A stretch of DNA of 64,000 nucleotides from Solibacillus sp. FSL W7-1464 (GCF_038004425.1 NZ_JBBORC010000001.1:3377001-3441000), one strand, 5' to 3'; shown: positions 9,254 to 17,915, counted from the stretch's first letter. Program-made: numbers and translations. The notes: a model not told the origin generated them from the letters alone.

Positions 9254-10090
9254 TCACACCCCCGAATATGCGTTAAAGCCACCATCTACTGCAATTGTTG
9301 TTCCCGTTATAAATGATGAATAAGATGAGTCCAGTAAAAATAGCAGCGCACCTAATAATTGATCTGGTTCACCAAATTTTTTCATCGGAGTTGCTTCAAT
9401 TATTTTTTTCGAACGTGCTGTATACTCTCCTTCTGCATCAACGAGCAGATCTTTATTTTGCTGAGTAATGAAAAATCCCGGTGCAATTGCATTTACACGT
9501 AATCCTGTTTCAGCAAAGTGAACAGCCATCCAGCTTGTATAGTTGTTGATCGCCGCTTTTGCTGCACTATACGCGGGAATTTTCGTTAATGGTGTGTATG
9601 CGCTCATTGATGAAATATTAATGATGGCTGGATTTTCGGCTTGTAAAAGCGCCTCTCCAAACACTTGGCACGCCAGGAATGTCCCTGTGAAATTTAAAGA
9701 AAATACATCAGAAAAACCATTTTCCTGAAGATCAAAAAATGAAAGACCTGTAGAATTTTCCTCATAATACTCTTTTTCTGTAATCGCATCCGGATGATTT
9801 CCGCCTGCACCGTTAATTAAAAAGTCAATACGTCCAAACTGCTCAAGAATCTGTTCTTTTGCTGCAAGTAAAGAATCTTTGTTAAGTACATCAGCTGTTA
9901 TAGCCACAGCTGTTCCACCTTCTGCAACGATCTCTTCTTTAACTGCTTCAACCTTTGACTCAGTACGTCCGACAATCGCTACCTTTACATCATGGCGTGC
10001 CAATTCCAGTGCCATTTTTGAACATAGAACACCGCTGCCGCCTGTAATTACCGCTACTTTATTTGCTAAATTTTCGTGTATTGGAATCAT
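9254..10090 (-). CDS. uxuB: SDR D-mannonate oxidoreductase (fructuronate reductase), UxuB type
   Basis: 278-aa short-chain dehydrogenase. The nucleotide-binding TGGSGVLCS is at 16-24, NGAGG at 93-97, catalytic Ser160/161, Tyr174 and Lys178 (YSAAK). Bacilli use an SDR enzyme of this length, with the long insertion around residues 100-125, for the interconversion of D-fructuronate and D-mannonate beside uxuA. Start: ATG at 10090 with AGGAGGCAAATA upstream, overlapping the uxuA stop by one base (TAATG); a longer frame exists but has no ribosome site. The assignment rests on context as much as on sequence; another sugar-acid dehydrogenase is possible. Confidence 0.8.
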   Translation of the reverse strand: MIPIHENLANKVAVITGGSGVLCSKMALELARHDVKVAIVGRTESKVEAVKEEIVAEGGTAVAITADVLNKDSLLAAKEQILEQFGRIDFLINGAGGNHPDAITEKEYYEENSTGLSFFDLQENGFSDVFSLNFTGTFLACQVFGEALLQAENPAIINISSMSAYTPLTKIPAYSAAKAAINNYTSWMAVHFAETGLRVNAIAPGFFITQQNKDLLVDAEGEYTARSKKIIEATPMKKFGEPDQLLGALLFLLDSSYSSFITGTTIAVDGGFNAYSGV

Positions 10091-11160
10091 TATTTGCCTC
10101 CTAATTGTTCGCTGTAAGCATCCCATAAACCATTTAAATACATAATGCCGAGTGCGCGATCATATAAACCGTAGCCCGGGCGACATACCTCTCCCCATAA
10201 GTGACGGCCATGGTCTGGTCGCACATAGCCTGTATAATTCTGATTATGCAAAGTTTTTACGATCCCTTTAATATCTATTGAACCATCTGATGTAAAATGA
10301 GATGTTTCTGCAAAGCTGCCATTTTCATAGATTTTAACGTTACGTATATGGGCAAACGGTGAACGGTAAGCATATTTTTCAGCAATCGCAACCATATCAT
10401 TTTCTAGTGATGCACCCATCGAACCCGAGCAGAATGTAAAGCTGTTCGCTATAGAATCATTGATCTGGATTAATTTTTCATAGCTAGCGGCTCCTGTAAT
10501 GATACGCGGTAAGCCGAAGATCGAGTACGGTGGATCATCCGGATGGATCGCCATGCGTATTCCAACCTCTTCAGCAACAGGGATAATAGCTTCTAAAAAG
10601 TAGCGCAAGTTGTCCCATAGCTTTTGCTCATCCACTTCTTTATACGCTTCGAAAAGTTCCGCGATACGGGCCATACGTTCAGGCTCCCAGCCCGGTAATG
10701 TTAAATCAGAAGCTTCACTAACCGTTTTCACAAGCTGCTGCGGATCAAGACTTTGTACTTTTTCTTTATCGAAGTAAAGTGCTGTCGACCCGTCTTCAAG
10801 TGGGTGGAACATCTCTGTACGCGTCCAGTCGAAAATCGGCATGAAATTATAACAGATTACTTTTACACCAACTTCAGCTAAGTTACGTATTGTTTGTTTA
10901 TAGTTTTCAATATATAAATCACGGTCACCAATACCAAGCTTAATATCTTCATGAACGTTGACACTTTCAACAACATCAATATGGAAGCCTTTTGATTGTA
11001 TATAATCCGCTTCTTCTTTAATTTCTTCTATTTCCCAAAGCTCGCCTGCAGCTTTTTGATGCAAAGCCCAAACAATTCCTTTAACATTCGGAATCTGGCG
11101 TATATGATCAAGCGTTACTGTATCATTGTCTCTACCGTACCAACGAAATGTAATATTCAT
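10090..11160 (-). CDS. uxuA: Mannonate dehydratase
   Basis: 356-aa UxuA: D-mannonate to 2-keto-3-deoxy-D-gluconate plus water, Mn2+-dependent, cytoplasmic. The protein starts MNITFRWYGRDNDTVTLDHIRQIP, a highly conserved opening, and contains the metal/active-site stretches MAIHPDDPPYSIFGLPRI, FCSGSMGAS and YVRPDHGRHLWGE. Length equals the family norm. Start ATG at 11160 has GGAGAGGTG upstream; it begins 3 bp after kdgA and overlaps uxuB by one base. It supplies KDG to KdgK and KdgA of the same operon. Confidence 0.95.
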   Translation of the reverse strand: MNITFRWYGRDNDTVTLDHIRQIPNVKGIVWALHQKAAGELWEIEEIKEEADYIQSKGFHIDVVESVNVHEDIKLGIGDRDLYIENYKQTIRNLAEVGVKVICYNFMPIFDWTRTEMFHPLEDGSTALYFDKEKVQSLDPQQLVKTVSEASDLTLPGWEPERMARIAELFEAYKEVDEQKLWDNLRYFLEAIIPVAEEVGIRMAIHPDDPPYSIFGLPRIITGAASYEKLIQINDSIANSFTFCSGSMGASLENDMVAIAEKYAYRSPFAHIRNVKIYENGSFAETSHFTSDGSIDIKGIVKTLHNQNYTGYVRPDHGRHLWGEVCRPGYGLYDRALGIMYLNGLWDAYSEQLGGK

Positions 11161-11163
11161 CTT

Positions 11164-11793
11164 TTACACCTCTCCTTTTTTTACTGCTGCTACATATTTT
11201 CTGCTCGCTTCTACAACTGCTGCATGTCCACCTGTTGCATAAGCTTTATTTAGATCGCTGCCGATCCCTACTGCGATTGCTCCCGCATCAAGCCATTCAC
11301 CAATATTTTCAGTATTTATGCCACCAGTCGGCATAATCTGTACGTGTGGTAATGGACCTTTAACCGACTTAATGAACGAAGGCTTAAAGTTATTAGCAGG
11401 GAATAATTTAATCACATCACAGCCATATTCAAGTGCCGATACCATCTCCTGAATCGTCATACAACCCGGGAAATATGGAATAGCATAACGGTTGCATACT
11501 TTTGCTACTTCTTTACTAAACTGTGGACCTACAATAAATTTTGCTCCATTCAAAATCGCATGGCGTGCTGTTTCCGCATCAAGCACCGTTCCTGCACCTA
11601 CTACTGCATCAGATTTACGGAATGCTTCCAGGACTTGCTGCGTATTTGGCGTTGTGTAAGTGAGCTCGATTAAATGAATGCCCCCTTCAATCGCTGCATT
11701 TGAAAGTGCAATTGCTTCTTCAGCTGAATTACCTCGTATTACTGCGACTACTTTTGAACTTGTGATCGCTGCTAATGTTTCAGTCTTTGCCAT
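11164..11793 (-). CDS. kdgA: KDPG/KHG aldolase
   Basis: 209-aa class I aldolase that splits 2-keto-3-deoxy-6-phosphogluconate into pyruvate and glyceraldehyde 3-phosphate. Catalytic Glu43 (LIELTYTTPN), GAGTVLD (66-72), the Schiff-base Lys129 in DVIKLFPA and the phosphate-binding MPTGGI segment are visible. ATG at 11793 has GGGAGATGG upstream. It lies 23 bp after kdgK and 3 bp before uxuA. The gene belongs to the Entner-Doudoroff end of uronate breakdown. Confidence 0.95.
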   Translation of the reverse strand: MAKTETLAAITSSKVVAVIRGNSAEEAIALSNAAIEGGIHLIELTYTTPNTQQVLEAFRKSDAVVGAGTVLDAETARHAILNGAKFIVGPQFSKEVAKVCNRYAIPYFPGCMTIQEMVSALEYGCDVIKLFPANNFKPSFIKSVKGPLPHVQIMPTGGINTENIGEWLDAGAIAVGIGSDLNKAYATGGHAAVVEASRKYVAAVKKGEV

Positions 11794-11816
11794 ATGTCCA
11801 TCTCCCTTTTTTGTGA

Positions 11817-12773
11817 TTAGCGTTCAATTGCTTTTTTATTGTTCATGAAGTCGAGCACTTCCTGCAGTTCCGGCAATCCTTCATTATCACCTTTTACAGT
11901 CGTTACTAACGCGCCTACCGCATTCGCAAAGGTAAGGCTTTCTATTGGTGAATAATTGTGAAGAGTGGCGTATATATAACCTGCATCAAACCCGTCTCCG
12001 GCACCAACCGTATCAATTGGCGTAATCTTGAAAGCTTCTTTTTCATACCAGACATTTTCTAAATAAAGTCTTGCACCATTAGCTCCATCTTTAATGACGA
12101 GTTGTTCAATTCCGTATTGCTTTGCAAAAGCTTCCAATGCTGGTTTGCTTACTTCATCTTGAATAAGCTCCATTTCTTCCAGCCCTGCCAGTAAAATATC
12201 TACGTAAGGGAAAACTTGCTCATATGCTTTACGTGCTTCTTCAATCGTCCATAGTTTTAGTCGAATATTCGGATCGAACGATATCTTTATGTTTTTTTCT
12301 TTCGCCTTTTTTAGTACAGCTAGAACGATTTGAAGATTTTTTGGAGCGATTGCCAAAAATACACCTGTTAAATGGACCATCGACACGTTATTCAACAATT
12401 CTTCGGTAATATGTTCTGGCTCGATTGTCAGTACTGGAGAATGATGACGGTAGTAAAAAGTTTTTCCGGAGCCGTCTTCGCGAATTTCCTTAAAGTTCAG
12501 TGATGTCGGATACCCGTCAACGAACTCAACTTCCGATACATCAATGCCTTCTCCTCGTGCAAATTTGTATATCCCTATACCGAATTCATCATTACCTAGG
12601 CGACTCATCCATTTCGACTGCAATCCAAGTCGGGAACAACCAATAGCAAAGTTTAACTCTGCCCCACCCGCTTTTTTAGCAAAGCTTTGCACATAACGGA
12701 GCGGTCCTGTTTCCGATGGGTTAAACGTAACTAATGCATCTCCTAATGTAAAAACAGTTGGATTTGTAGTCAA
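11817..12773 (-). CDS. kdgK: 2-keto-3-deoxygluconate kinase (PfkB family)
   Basis: 318-aa ribokinase-like sugar kinase. The N-terminal GG-type motif KKAGGAELNFAIGCSRLG (33-50) and the PfkB signature DTVGAGDGFDAGY (254-266) with catalytic Asp260 are intact. In this operon the substrate is 2-keto-3-deoxygluconate, giving KDPG for kdgA. The frame opens with TTG at 12773 behind AAGGAGGAATAATT. It is the first gene of the operon, about 68 nt downstream of the predicted transcription start. Confidence 0.92.
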   Translation of the reverse strand: MTTNPTVFTLGDALVTFNPSETGPLRYVQSFAKKAGGAELNFAIGCSRLGLQSKWMSRLGNDEFGIGIYKFARGEGIDVSEVEFVDGYPTSLNFKEIREDGSGKTFYYRHHSPVLTIEPEHITEELLNNVSMVHLTGVFLAIAPKNLQIVLAVLKKAKEKNIKISFDPNIRLKLWTIEEARKAYEQVFPYVDILLAGLEEMELIQDEVSKPALEAFAKQYGIEQLVIKDGANGARLYLENVWYEKEAFKITPIDTVGAGDGFDAGYIYATLHNYSPIESLTFANAVGALVTTVKGDNEGLPELQEVLDFMNNKKAIER

Positions 12774-12811
12774 AATTATTCCTCCTTGAGCAAACTCTTA
12801 AGCAAAATATT

Positions 12812-12835
12812 ATTTACTAAACCGGTTTAGTAAAT
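12812..12835. promoter_or_regulatory. Perfect 24-bp palindromic operator (LacI-type)
   Basis: Inverted repeat centred between 12823 and 12824, core TACTAAACCGGTTTAGTA, perfect over 24 bp. It has the central CG and A/T-rich arms typical of LacI-family operators and falls at about +6 to +29 of the predicted start, where a bound repressor would block elongation or initiation. The LacI regulator at 8246-9250 is the obvious ligand (inference). Confidence 0.85.
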
Positions 12836-12847
12836 TGAATTATTCAA

Positions 12848-12876
12848 ATCTTACATTGAAAGTGCTTTCATTTCAA
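12848..12876 (-). promoter_or_regulatory. kdg operon promoter with CcpA (cre) box in the spacer
   Basis: On the minus strand: -35 TTGAAA (12871-12876), 17-bp spacer, -10 TAAGAT (12848-12853). The spacer is almost entirely the near-consensus cre TGAAAGTGCTTTCA (12857-12870; one base from the ideal symmetrical site). A second weaker cre-like TGAAAGTGTTTTTC lies at 12902-12915. CcpA bound here would overlap RNA polymerase and repress the operon on preferred sugars. Seen: the motifs and spacing; the regulation is inferred. Confidence 0.75.
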
Positions 12877-13165
12877 TAGTAAATTTTAGAATATTTTAAA
12901 ATGAAAGTGTTTTTCGACAGTACTGAATGCTGTTACATAAGGGGTTAATACGCTTTATCAGGTCTAATTTTTCTTTTTTTAAAAAAATAATCATTTTCAT
13001 AGTAATTCGAAATATCTTTGCTTTATTCATCATTAATAAACCCATTTTGTTTTTACCAACATATACTGTTATGACGGCAAATTTAAATATCGTTTCACTA
13101 AACTTCCAAATTATAACTATTAATTACATTTAATGGACTTACTAATAAAAGAAAGGAGAGAACGG
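12877..13165. other. AT-rich intergenic region between kdgK promoter and patatin gene
   Basis: Contains the second weak cre-like site at 12902-12915 and long A/T tracts. A short open frame (12927-13133) has no ribosome site and AT-driven composition, so I do not call it. No terminator or RNA gene seen. Confidence 0.5.
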
Positions 13166-14050
13166 ATGATTGTAGACGGGGTTTTTTCAGGCGGTGGTAT
13201 TAAAGGTTTTGCATATGTTGGAGCCATTCAGGCGCTCGAAGAAAAAGGCATTAAATTCGAACGTGTGGCCGGTACGAGTGCCGGGGCTATATTAGCCACC
13301 TTTATCGCTGCAGGATTTAACACTAAAGAACTTGAGGAGATTTTTGACGAATTGAATTTAAAAGTTTTACTCGATCCTCCGAAATTTATTATCGAGCTTC
13401 CATTTTTAAAATGGCTTAATTTATATAAAAGAATGGGATTGTATCGCGGTAAATCTCTGGAAAACTGGTTTCTCGAAAAGCTGGCGACAAAAGGCATCTA
13501 TACATTCGGAGATTTACCAAAAGGGATATTGAAATTAGTAGCTTCCGATTTAACGAACGGCAAAATTCTTGTTCTTCCCGATGATTTGCAACAATATAAT
13601 ATCGATCCAAATACTTTTCCGGTCTCCCGTGCATTACGCATGAGTTGTGGTCTTCCATTCTTCTTTGAACCTGTCTATTTAAAAAACGGAAAAAGCGAGT
13701 CTGTTATTGTAGATGGTGGGGTTTTGAGTAACTTTCCAATGTGGATTTACGATAATGGAAATAAAGAGCGGCCCGTTCTTGGTATGAAACTCAGTAGTTC
13801 AAGCGAGGACATGAAGCCACATGATATTAATAATGGGATTCAACTTTTTGAAGCTTTATTTAGTACAATGCAAACTGCACATGATAATCGTTATATTTCC
13901 CGTAGACACGAGAAGGATATTATCTTTATACCGGTTGAAGAATATAGTGCAACCCAATTTGATTTAGATGAGGCGACTAAAAATAAATTGATGGGCATCG
14001 GAAAAGAGCGGACAGCTCAATTTTTAAAAACATGGTCCCCCGTTTGGTAA
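13166..14050 (+). CDS. Patatin-like phospholipase/acylhydrolase
   Basis: 294 aa. Oxyanion-hole motif GGGIKG at 9-14, nucleophile Ser38 in GTSAG (36-40) and the catalytic Asp183 in DGG (183-185) form the Ser-Asp dyad of patatins; it should hydrolyse acyl esters of lipids. No signal peptide, so cytoplasmic or membrane-peripheral. The upstream ATG at 13133 is in frame, but AAAGGAGAG (13150-13158) sits correctly before 13166 and the conserved domain begins immediately. Single-gene unit ending at a bidirectional terminator. Related to the RssA/YlbK group of unknown cellular role. Confidence 0.9.
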   Translation: MIVDGVFSGGGIKGFAYVGAIQALEEKGIKFERVAGTSAGAILATFIAAGFNTKELEEIFDELNLKVLLDPPKFIIELPFLKWLNLYKRMGLYRGKSLENWFLEKLATKGIYTFGDLPKGILKLVASDLTNGKILVLPDDLQQYNIDPNTFPVSRALRMSCGLPFFFEPVYLKNGKSESVIVDGGVLSNFPMWIYDNGNKERPVLGMKLSSSSEDMKPHDINNGIQLFEALFSTMQTAHDNRYISRRHEKDIIFIPVEEYSATQFDLDEATKNKLMGIGKERTAQFLKTWSPVW

Positions 14051-14069
14051 AAACCTTCAATACTTGCAA

Positions 14070-14104
14070 AAAGGCATGATTCCATTTATCGGAATCATGC
14101 CTTT
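14070..14104. terminator. Bidirectional terminator
   Basis: 14-bp perfect stem AAAGGCATGATTCC (14070-14083) / GGAATCATGCCTTT (14091-14104) between the convergent patatin and dus genes. Confidence 0.9.
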
Positions 14105-14106
14105 AT

Positions 14107-15075
14107 TTATTCTTCTTTATTTAACTCGAAGCTATGAAGCAATGCACGTACTTCATCGGTAGATTTCGTGTTCATCAACTGATTTCTCAACTCTCCAGCT
14201 CCGCGGAAGCCTTTTACATAAATTTTGAAAAAGCGGTGAAGACCTGACATTGAACGAGGCAGTTCTTCGGCATACTTGTCCTGCAGATCAAGCTGCAGTT
14301 TCAGAAGATCAAGATACTCCTCTGGACTGTGCTCTTTTGGTTCCTTTTCAAAAGCGAACGGATTTTTGAAAATACCGCGTCCAATCATTACTCCATCAAT
14401 TCCGTACTTTTCTGCAAGCTCTAAACCAACTTGACGGTCCGGAATATCACCGTTAATTGTTAACAGTGTATTTGGAGCGATCTCATCACGCAATGCTTTA
14501 ATTTCCGGAATAAGCTCCCAATGTGCATCAACAGCACTCATTTCTTTTCGTGTACGTAAATGAATGGAAAGATTAGCAATATCCTGTTTTAAAATATGTG
14601 TAAGCCACTCTTTCCACTCGTCTATCTCTTTATACCCAAGACGTGTTTTCACGCTTACAGGCAGACCCCCTGCTTTAGCAGCTTCGATTAGTTCTGCTGC
14701 CACATCCGGACGTAAAATCAGACCGCTGCCTTTCCCACGTCCTGCAACATTCGGTACCGGGCAACCCATATTAATATCAATTCCTTTGAAGCCCAACTCC
14801 GCCATACCAATGCTCATTTTGCGGAAGTTTTCAGGGTTGTCTCCCCAAATATGTGCAACAATCGGTTGTTCATCTTCTGTAAACGTTAAGCGACCACGGA
14901 CACTTTTGATCCCATCAGGATGACAGTAACTTTCCGAGTTAGTAAACTCCGTGAAAAATACATCCGGTCTTCCTGCTTCAGCCACTACATGCCGAAATAC
15001 TAAATCTGTTACATCTTCCATCGGCGCGAGTACAAAAAACGGTTTCGGTAACTCTTGCCAAAAATTCTCTTTCAT
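14107..15075 (-). CDS. dus: tRNA-dihydrouridine synthase
   Basis: 322-aa FMN enzyme that reduces a uridine of tRNA to dihydrouridine using [13 protein letters not shown] at 17-24 is the FMN-binding start of the TIM barrel; the catalytic Cys105 lies in [24 protein letters not shown] and the SIHLRTR segment bind substrate; [13 protein letters not shown] completes the flavin site. The variants 'FTEF' and 'HLRTR' suit the DusC-like/YfjN-like subgroup of Firmicutes rather than DusB. ATG at 15075 is the first codon; no strong ribosome site is evident (only weak purines upstream). Confidence 0.9.
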   Translation of the reverse strand: MKENFWQELPKPFFVLAPMEDVTDLVFRHVVAEAGRPDVFFTEFTNSESYCHPDGIKSVRGRLTFTEDEQPIVAHIWGDNPENFRKMSIGMAELGFKGIDINMGCPVPNVAGRGKGSGLILRPDVAAELIEAAKAGGLPVSVKTRLGYKEIDEWKEWLTHILKQDIANLSIHLRTRKEMSAVDAHWELIPEIKALRDEIAPNTLLTINGDIPDRQVGLELAEKYGIDGVMIGRGIFKNPFAFEKEPKEHSPEEYLDLLKLQLDLQDKYAEELPRSMSGLHRFFKIYVKGFRGAGELRNQLMNTKSTDEVRALLHSFELNKEE

Positions 15076-15179
15076 ATGTTAAGTTCAAATCCTCTCATTA
15101 CAACAATCATCATTCTTACTTTTAAATTTCCTCTAACAATATTAGCGTAAATAGTACAGAAAAGTAAAAGCAGATGATT

Positions 15180-15211
15180 TAAAAAGCAGTCTTTTACTAA
15201 AAAGACTGCTT
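15180..15211 (-). terminator. Terminator of nadX
   Basis: 12-bp perfect stem AAGCAGTCTTTT (15184-15195) / AAAAGACTGCTT (15200-15211), T-rich tail on the minus strand. Confidence 0.8.
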
Positions 15212-15221
15212 ATTTGTTTCA

Positions 15222-15998
15222 TTAGCCGATAAGTAGCTTCCGGTTTATTCTTTTTAGCGTTCCTAAAATACTCATCGCTGCCAAATAACTCGTTTTAGGA
15301 TTTGCAGGAAGCGGATTATTTTTAATAGTAAATGATGCTTCCCCAAAATCCCCTGTCACTTCAATTTGATGAATATTTTTATCGATTCTCGGATCGGCCA
15401 CTAATAGGACTTTCGTTTCTTCAAATCCCATTCCAGCCAGTGCAAGCACAATCGATACGTTCATATTTTTCGGGTAAAGTCTAATTGCTTCTGTCGCATT
15501 CCCTTCAAATATCACTTTCTCTTCCTCGATAGTTTCCTCAATTAACGATTTTGCAGGTTTGCGTGTTGTTAGTGAAACGGATGTAACTGTGCCAAGCACT
15601 TGCGCATTTTGAAGTAAATCCAATCCGCCGATTGCACCGGACGGCAAATAAAGTCTCCTGTTGAATTCATCCGCCAAGTTGTTCAGCCCTGTCAACAGCT
15701 CCTCGTCCCCCAATGCCCCAATGCTGATTATGACGACATCCTTTTTCCTGATAGCTGCCGGAAGCAATGCATGAACTGCTTCAATATTTGCAGCCTCCAC
15801 AACAATATCAATTTCCGACTCCAAAAATGCATCTAATTCTGTGTACAGCTTTATGCCATAATTGGATTCAAGCAATTGATGCTTTCCCCTATCCCTCACA
15901 AATACACTTGTAATACGCAGGTTTTCTTGCAGCTTTTCATTTATTTCTTCCAACAGAAAATGAGCAATTGCACCCGCGCCAATTAAACCGATTCTCAT
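15222..15998 (-). CDS. nadX: L-aspartate dehydrogenase (NadX family)
   Basis: 258 aa. Rossmann motif GLIGAGAIAHFLLEE at 4-18, then the NadX-type ALGDEELL and LPSGAIGGLDLL (~119-129) segments, and a C-terminal domain with NMNVSIVLALAG and DPRIDKNIHQI containing the presumed catalytic His210. It would oxidatively deaminate aspartate to iminoaspartate, the precursor for NAD made by NadA, or work in aspartate catabolism. No nadA/nadC neighbour is present in this window, so the catabolic role is equally possible. Upstream AAAGGAGGTATACA supports the ATG at 15998. Confidence 0.8.
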   Translation of the reverse strand: MRIGLIGAGAIAHFLLEEINEKLQENLRITSVFVRDRGKHQLLESNYGIKLYTELDAFLESEIDIVVEAANIEAVHALLPAAIRKKDVVIISIGALGDEELLTGLNNLADEFNRRLYLPSGAIGGLDLLQNAQVLGTVTSVSLTTRKPAKSLIEETIEEEKVIFEGNATEAIRLYPKNMNVSIVLALAGMGFEETKVLLVADPRIDKNIHQIEVTGDFGEASFTIKNNPLPANPKTSYLAAMSILGTLKRINRKLLIG

Positions 15999-16165
15999 TG
16001 TATACCTCCTTTAAATCTTCTTCTATTTTCAATAATGCTCTTCTATAAACATATCATATTTTCAGTAATGCATTCCCCGCGTTCTTTTAGCAGAGGCTTT
16101 ACTTCAAATATAGGGGCCAATTCGTTAGTATGAAGATGAGTCAAGAAATTAGAGGAGGCATTTGT

Positions 16166-16606
16166 ATGAAACTGACAGTTTATTTAGCAGGCCAGATTCA
16201 TGATAATTGGCGGGAAGAAGTTGCGCAAAAGGCGGAGGAAAAAAATCTTCCATTACACTTTGTAGCACCACAGACAGACCATGACCGTTCGGATAATATC
16301 GGCGAGCAAATTTTAGGTGCTCAGCCTTCAGCATATTATAAAGACAATGCTGCATCAGACATTAATAATTTCCGGACACAAGTATTAATGCAAAAAGCAG
16401 ATATCGTCATTGCGTTATTCGGTGAAAAGTATAAACAATGGAATACCGCAATGGATGTAAGTACAGCGATTGCAATGAATAAACCGACAATCATCATCCG
16501 TCCCGAGTCATTAATTCACCCTTTAAAAGAGCTGTCCAATAATGCAAACGTGACTGTAGAAACGGTTGACCAGGCGATTGAAGTTATTCGTTACATTTTC
16601 GATTAA
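16166..16606 (+). CDS. ytoQ: YtoQ family protein (nucleoside 2-deoxyribosyltransferase-like fold)
   Basis: 146 aa. Opening MKLTVYLAGQIHDNWREE, central FVAPQTDHDRSDNIGEQILG and ADIVIALFGEKYKQWNTAMD are the conserved blocks of YtoQ. The fold is related to nucleoside 2-deoxyribosyltransferases, but substrate and physiological role are not known. Start: AGAGGAGGC ribosome site directly before the ATG at 16166; the longer frame from 16130 lacks one. Single gene with a bidirectional terminator. Confidence 0.88.
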   Translation: MKLTVYLAGQIHDNWREEVAQKAEEKNLPLHFVAPQTDHDRSDNIGEQILGAQPSAYYKDNAASDINNFRTQVLMQKADIVIALFGEKYKQWNTAMDVSTAIAMNKPTIIIRPESLIHPLKELSNNANVTVETVDQAIEVIRYIFD

Positions 16607-16644
16607 GCGTTATTAAAAGCAATTCCCATAAAAGTATACGTCAA

Positions 16645-16678
16645 AAAAGAACGAACTCCCCTTGGAATTCGTTCTTTT
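16645..16678. terminator. Bidirectional terminator with AAAAGAACGAA arm
   Basis: Arms AAAAGAACGAA (16645-16655) and TTCGTTCTTTT (16668-16678), extended by CTCC/GGAA. One of four terminators in the window that share this arm sequence. Confidence 0.85.
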
Positions 16679-16695
16679 AATGATTATTTATACGA

Positions 16696-17550
16696 TTAAA
16701 TACGCTTCAATGCACCATTAGGTTGTGGTAATTCTGACGCTGTTATTTCATTCATTTTACAGAAATGCGTAAAGAATTGTTGAGCTAGCTCTTTTTCCTG
16801 AGGGTCCGTTTTCAAGGAAACGATATCACGTAAAATTTGAGCCATCCACACATTATCAAAATAACGATGCTTACCTGTATTCCACGTCATTTTGTGAGTA
16901 AATTTCTCGTTTACATAATAGTTCCAGAACAGCATTTGCTCTGCTTCCTGTTCTGTCAGCTTAATTCTGTATTTTGAATGTGCCGGAATATATCCATCTT
17001 CACTCAGTTTCCCGATAAAATTCTCTTCTACCATATACACACCTAAAATGCGTCGGTCTTTTTCAGGCGAATTTTCATCTACAGCCGTTAACAAAACGGC
17101 ACTGTTTAGATGCAGGCGAATAGGCTTTACAGGCTTTCCTTTATTAACACCGCTTTTCGTTAATCCTGAAAACACTTTCCAATCTGAAAAAGCTGTTTGC
17201 TGTTCTTCAGTGTCACACCAAAAGACTAATTGTGATTCTGGGTGAAGCTTGAAGTTTTTCATATGTTTTTCATGTATTAAACGAGTTTCCTGATTTTTAC
17301 GCTGGAGTTTTAAATTCTCTTCTTTTTGCCACTCTTCTTCTCTTCGTTCAAGTTCTTTTTTCTGAATAATTTTTTCAAGTGTTTGAACATCATCTTTGTC
17401 GTGAAGTACTAAGTGCTTTCCGAATACATCAGGGAAAACAAACTTTTTACTTTCAGATGCGAAATGTATTTCAATACTTGATTCATTCTGTTGAACAATA
17501 CTACCCGTTCCGAAATGCTTATGTGTAACCTTTTTATTGATTAGATTCAT
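16696..17550 (-). CDS. Unknown protein with N-terminal CarD/DUF3553-like segment
   Basis: 284 aa, cytoplasmic. Residues ~1-45 (NKKVTHKHFGTGSIVQQNESSIEIHF...) look like a small SH3/Tudor-type beta-barrel of the kind seen in UvrD/CarD-interacting proteins; ~55-95 is a charged, probably helical/coiled-coil segment (KIIQKKELERREEEWQKEE); the rest contains HLNSAVLLTAVDE and DRRILGVYMVEENF and many aromatic residues. The ATG at 17550 follows AAGGAGGATTTAAAT. I recognise it as a widespread Bacillales hypothetical, without known function. A nucleic-acid-related role is speculation from the N-terminal domain. Confidence 0.75.
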   Translation of the reverse strand: MNLINKKVTHKHFGTGSIVQQNESSIEIHFASESKKFVFPDVFGKHLVLHDKDDVQTLEKIIQKKELERREEEWQKEENLKLQRKNQETRLIHEKHMKNFKLHPESQLVFWCDTEEQQTAFSDWKVFSGLTKSGVNKGKPVKPIRLHLNSAVLLTAVDENSPEKDRRILGVYMVEENFIGKLSEDGYIPAHSKYRIKLTEQEAEQMLFWNYYVNEKFTHKMTWNTGKHRYFDNVWMAQILRDIVSLKTDPQEKELAQQFFTHFCKMNEITASELPQPNGALKRI

Positions 17551-17783
17551 TATTTAAATCCTCCTTGTAAAATAAAAACACAGTTACGTTACATCGTCTG
17601 TCAATACTCAACCCTTTTTTGGGCTTAGACAACTGCCTGAATTTTTTGCTTTCATGAATAAAAAAAGTACATAAAAACGTATCCTTAATACAGAATTAAA
17701 AAAGCACAAAGAATACATAATACGCACCGAAAACAATTATAAGACTATTATAACATTTTTTTAAAGAAAATACAAAAATTTTA
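17551..17783. other. AT-rich intergenic stretch without a gene
   Basis: Upstream region of the leftward unknown gene. I see no open frame with a ribosome site; only A/T tracts and a short imperfect hairpin near 17610-17625. Confidence 0.5.
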
Positions 17784-17812
17784 TTGACTTTCTATTTTGC
17801 GTTAGATAAAAT
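17784..17812 (+). promoter_or_regulatory. Sigma-A promoter of a candidate small RNA
   Basis: -35 TTGACT (17784-17789), exactly 17 bp, -10 TAAAAT (17807-17812). No coding frame with a ribosome site follows before the terminator at 17865. Confidence 0.6.
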
Positions 17813-17818
17813 TAAACT

Positions 17819-17915
17819 TTTATTCTCAACCAATTAAAATATTTATCCCTTAAAATTGTAATAGGCATCGGATTCGGACGTATAAAAACACGTCTCTACC
17901 CGATGCTTTTTTTCT
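17819..17915 (+). ncRNA. Candidate small RNA (~97 nt), orphan promoter-terminator pair
   Basis: Predicted transcript from the promoter at 17784-17812 to a strong intrinsic terminator. The 5' ~45 nt is unstructured and A/U-rich. The 3' hairpin has an outer stem GCATCGG (17865-17871) / CCGATGC (17900-17906) and an inner stem GGACGT (17876-17881) / ACGTCT (17890-17895, with a G-U pair), followed by T7 and CTTTC. No rightward gene ends nearby (the last one stops at 16606 with its own terminator), so the terminator belongs to a separate short transcript. No Rfam family is recognised. Confidence 0.5.

Noticed and set aside
12927-13133. 68-aa rightward frame in the kdg/patatin gap
   Set aside because: AT-driven composition and no ribosome site; unrelated to any motif.
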